A stretch of 6,316 bases of DNA. Source: Candidatus Margulisiibacteriota bacterium (GTDB lineage Bacteria; Margulisbacteria; WOR-1; O2-12-FULL-45-9). This document shows positions 5,397-6,316 of this stretch, piece after piece (position 1 is the stretch's first letter; each line of letters begins with the position of its first letter). The DNA lies in NCBI GenBank assembly GCA_018817195.1, contig JAHIUL010000102.1, forward strand, positions 1 to 6,316. Reading direction: 5' to 3'. The notes below the pieces were generated by a model. The model was not told where the DNA came from, made no database searches, and was given only the letters and a program-made list of their open reading frames with translations. Both the position numbers and the translations under genes were made by a program.

Positions 5397-6316
5397 ACTC
5401 AAACAGGTCAACATTTTTAAATTGAAGCACATCAACCAAGCCGGTGTCAGTCAGCCTTAATTCCGGAATAACAGGCAGCGACAAGAAAGACAAACTGCCG
5501 AACGGATGTTCAAGCCGCGAACCAATGTCTTTGGCAGCCTTATCCAGCTTGGCCTGCTTTTTTACTACCTTATCAAGCGGTTCATCAGATATTAGCCCAG
5601 CAATCGGCAGCGGCAGTTCAGCCAAGACCAACCCGCCCCGCACCACGACCATACCACCGCCAAGCTCTGCCACTCGTCTTATGGCTGAAAGCATATCTTC
5701 ATCTTCAATCCCAACACAAATAATATTGTGGGAATCATGGGCCACAGAACTGGCCAAAGCCCCCCGCTTTAAGCCAAAACCTTTAACTAAACCTAAACCA
5801 ATGCGGCCGCTGGCCTTATGCCTTTCTACCACCGCTAATTTCAAAACATCATTATCAATATCAGAAACAACCTGCTTACGCTTAATTTTAACGGCCACCA
5901 CAATTGACTTGGTCAAAATTTGGCCGGAAACCAGCTCAATCGCTTTGGCATATTCCGCATTCGCCGGAATTTTTAAGGCGGATGTTTCAAAAGATTTCAT
6001 CTTCACTGTATCTTTGATGCCTGATTTTTTCTTTACTTTCGCCTGGGGCAGCGGTTTTTGCTTGGCTGTAATTAATTTCCCCCGCTTAAACACCATCTCT
6101 ACCTTAAATTCTTCAAGATCAGACACAATATTAATATCAGCCAGATAACCAGGCGCAACAGCGCCGTAGCCGTTTAAATGAAAATACCTGGCCGGATTAA
6201 TCGTAACCATTTGAATGGCAATAAGAGGGTCCAATTTTAAGCCGACTGCTTTTTTCAAAATATTATCCATATGGCCGTTGGCCAAATCAGCGGGATACAT
6301 ATCATCGGTGCAAAAA
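5395..6316 (-). CDS. ade: Adenine deaminase, C-terminal half (5' end beyond the window)
   Basis: About 306 codons are visible of an enzyme usually near 550-600 residues. It deaminates adenine to hypoxanthine and ammonia, with a binuclear metal centre in an amidohydrolase barrel. The frame stays open to the window edge. The edge codons read FCTDD (6301-6315), which matches the conserved metal-site motif of this family, so the Met at 6298-6300 is internal and not the start. Next come INPARYFHLNGYGAVAPGYLAD (return to the amidohydrolase beta-sandwich) and the adenine-deaminase C-terminal domain with HDSHN at 5725-5739, AELGGGMVVVRGG, and SLSFLSLPVIPELRLTDTGLVDV near the end. The product is the substrate of hpt just downstream, which makes a two-step adenine-to-IMP salvage operon. 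The promoter lies outside the window. Confidence 0.95.
   Translation of the reverse strand, partial: FCTDDMYPADLANGHMDNILKKAVGLKLDPLIAIQMVTINPARYFHLNGYGAVAPGYLADINIVSDLEEFKVEMVFKRGKLITAKQKPLPQAKVKKKSGIKDTVKMKSFETSALKIPANAEYAKAIELVSGQILTKSIVVAVKIKRKQVVSDIDNDVLKLAVVERHKASGRIGLGLVKGFGLKRGALASSVAHDSHNIICVGIEDEDMLSAIRRVAELGGGMVVVRGGLVLAELPLPIAGLISDEPLDKVVKKQAKLDKAAKDIGSRLEHPFGSLSFLSLPVIPELRLTDTGLVDVLQFKNVDLFE

Noticed and set aside
5444..6148. 234-codon open frame on the plus strand
   Set aside because: It lies antisense within the well-supported ade gene, shows no recognisable family pattern and is Ser/Thr-rich in the way expected of an antisense shadow.

Overview
The window looks like a compact bacterial chromosome segment of moderate GC content, probably from an uncultured candidate-phylum bacterium. 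Tight gene packing, an AmmeMemoRadiSam locus, an LCP (LytR-CpsA-Psr) protein and a divergent ssb would fit lineages such as Omnitrophota or Margulisbacteria, but nothing here fixes the phylum. I see no rRNA, tRNA, CRISPR array, transposase or phage gene.

Left part (29-2601, minus strand): a two-gene operon for the AmmeMemoRadiSam system. The radical SAM enzyme AmrS (1465-2601) comes first. It is coupled by an ATGA overlap to a fused Memo-AMMECR1 protein (29-1468). Both proteins carry N-terminal signal-peptide-like segments, so this version of the system may act outside the cytoplasm. The operon has an extended -10 promoter six bases before the amrS ATG and no Shine-Dalgarno sequence, suggesting a leaderless mRNA. 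A perfect 6-bp dyad lies over the -35 region.

Centre (2602-3316): a 254-bp divergent intergenic region holds two GC-rich hairpins and a cluster of ACAAC/GTTGT words in opposite orientations around an AT-rich core. It leads into ssb (2856-3230), which has a near-perfect ribosome binding site and is followed by a strong rho-independent terminator. A second extended -10 promoter with the same six-base spacing then drives the next operon.

Right part (3317-4862, plus strand): a signal-peptide-bearing SagB/ThcOx-type nitroreductase overlaps by 14 bases an LCP family cell-envelope protein. Facing it on the minus strand (4854-6316) is a purine-salvage pair. The C-terminal half of adenine deaminase runs off the right edge, followed by hypoxanthine phosphoribosyltransferase. 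Together they would turn adenine into hypoxanthine and then IMP. The convergent lcp and hpt genes overlap by 9 bp at their stops.

The strongest candidate for something new is the predicted export of both AmmeMemoRadiSam components, together with the shared leaderless promoter design. The individual gene families are known.
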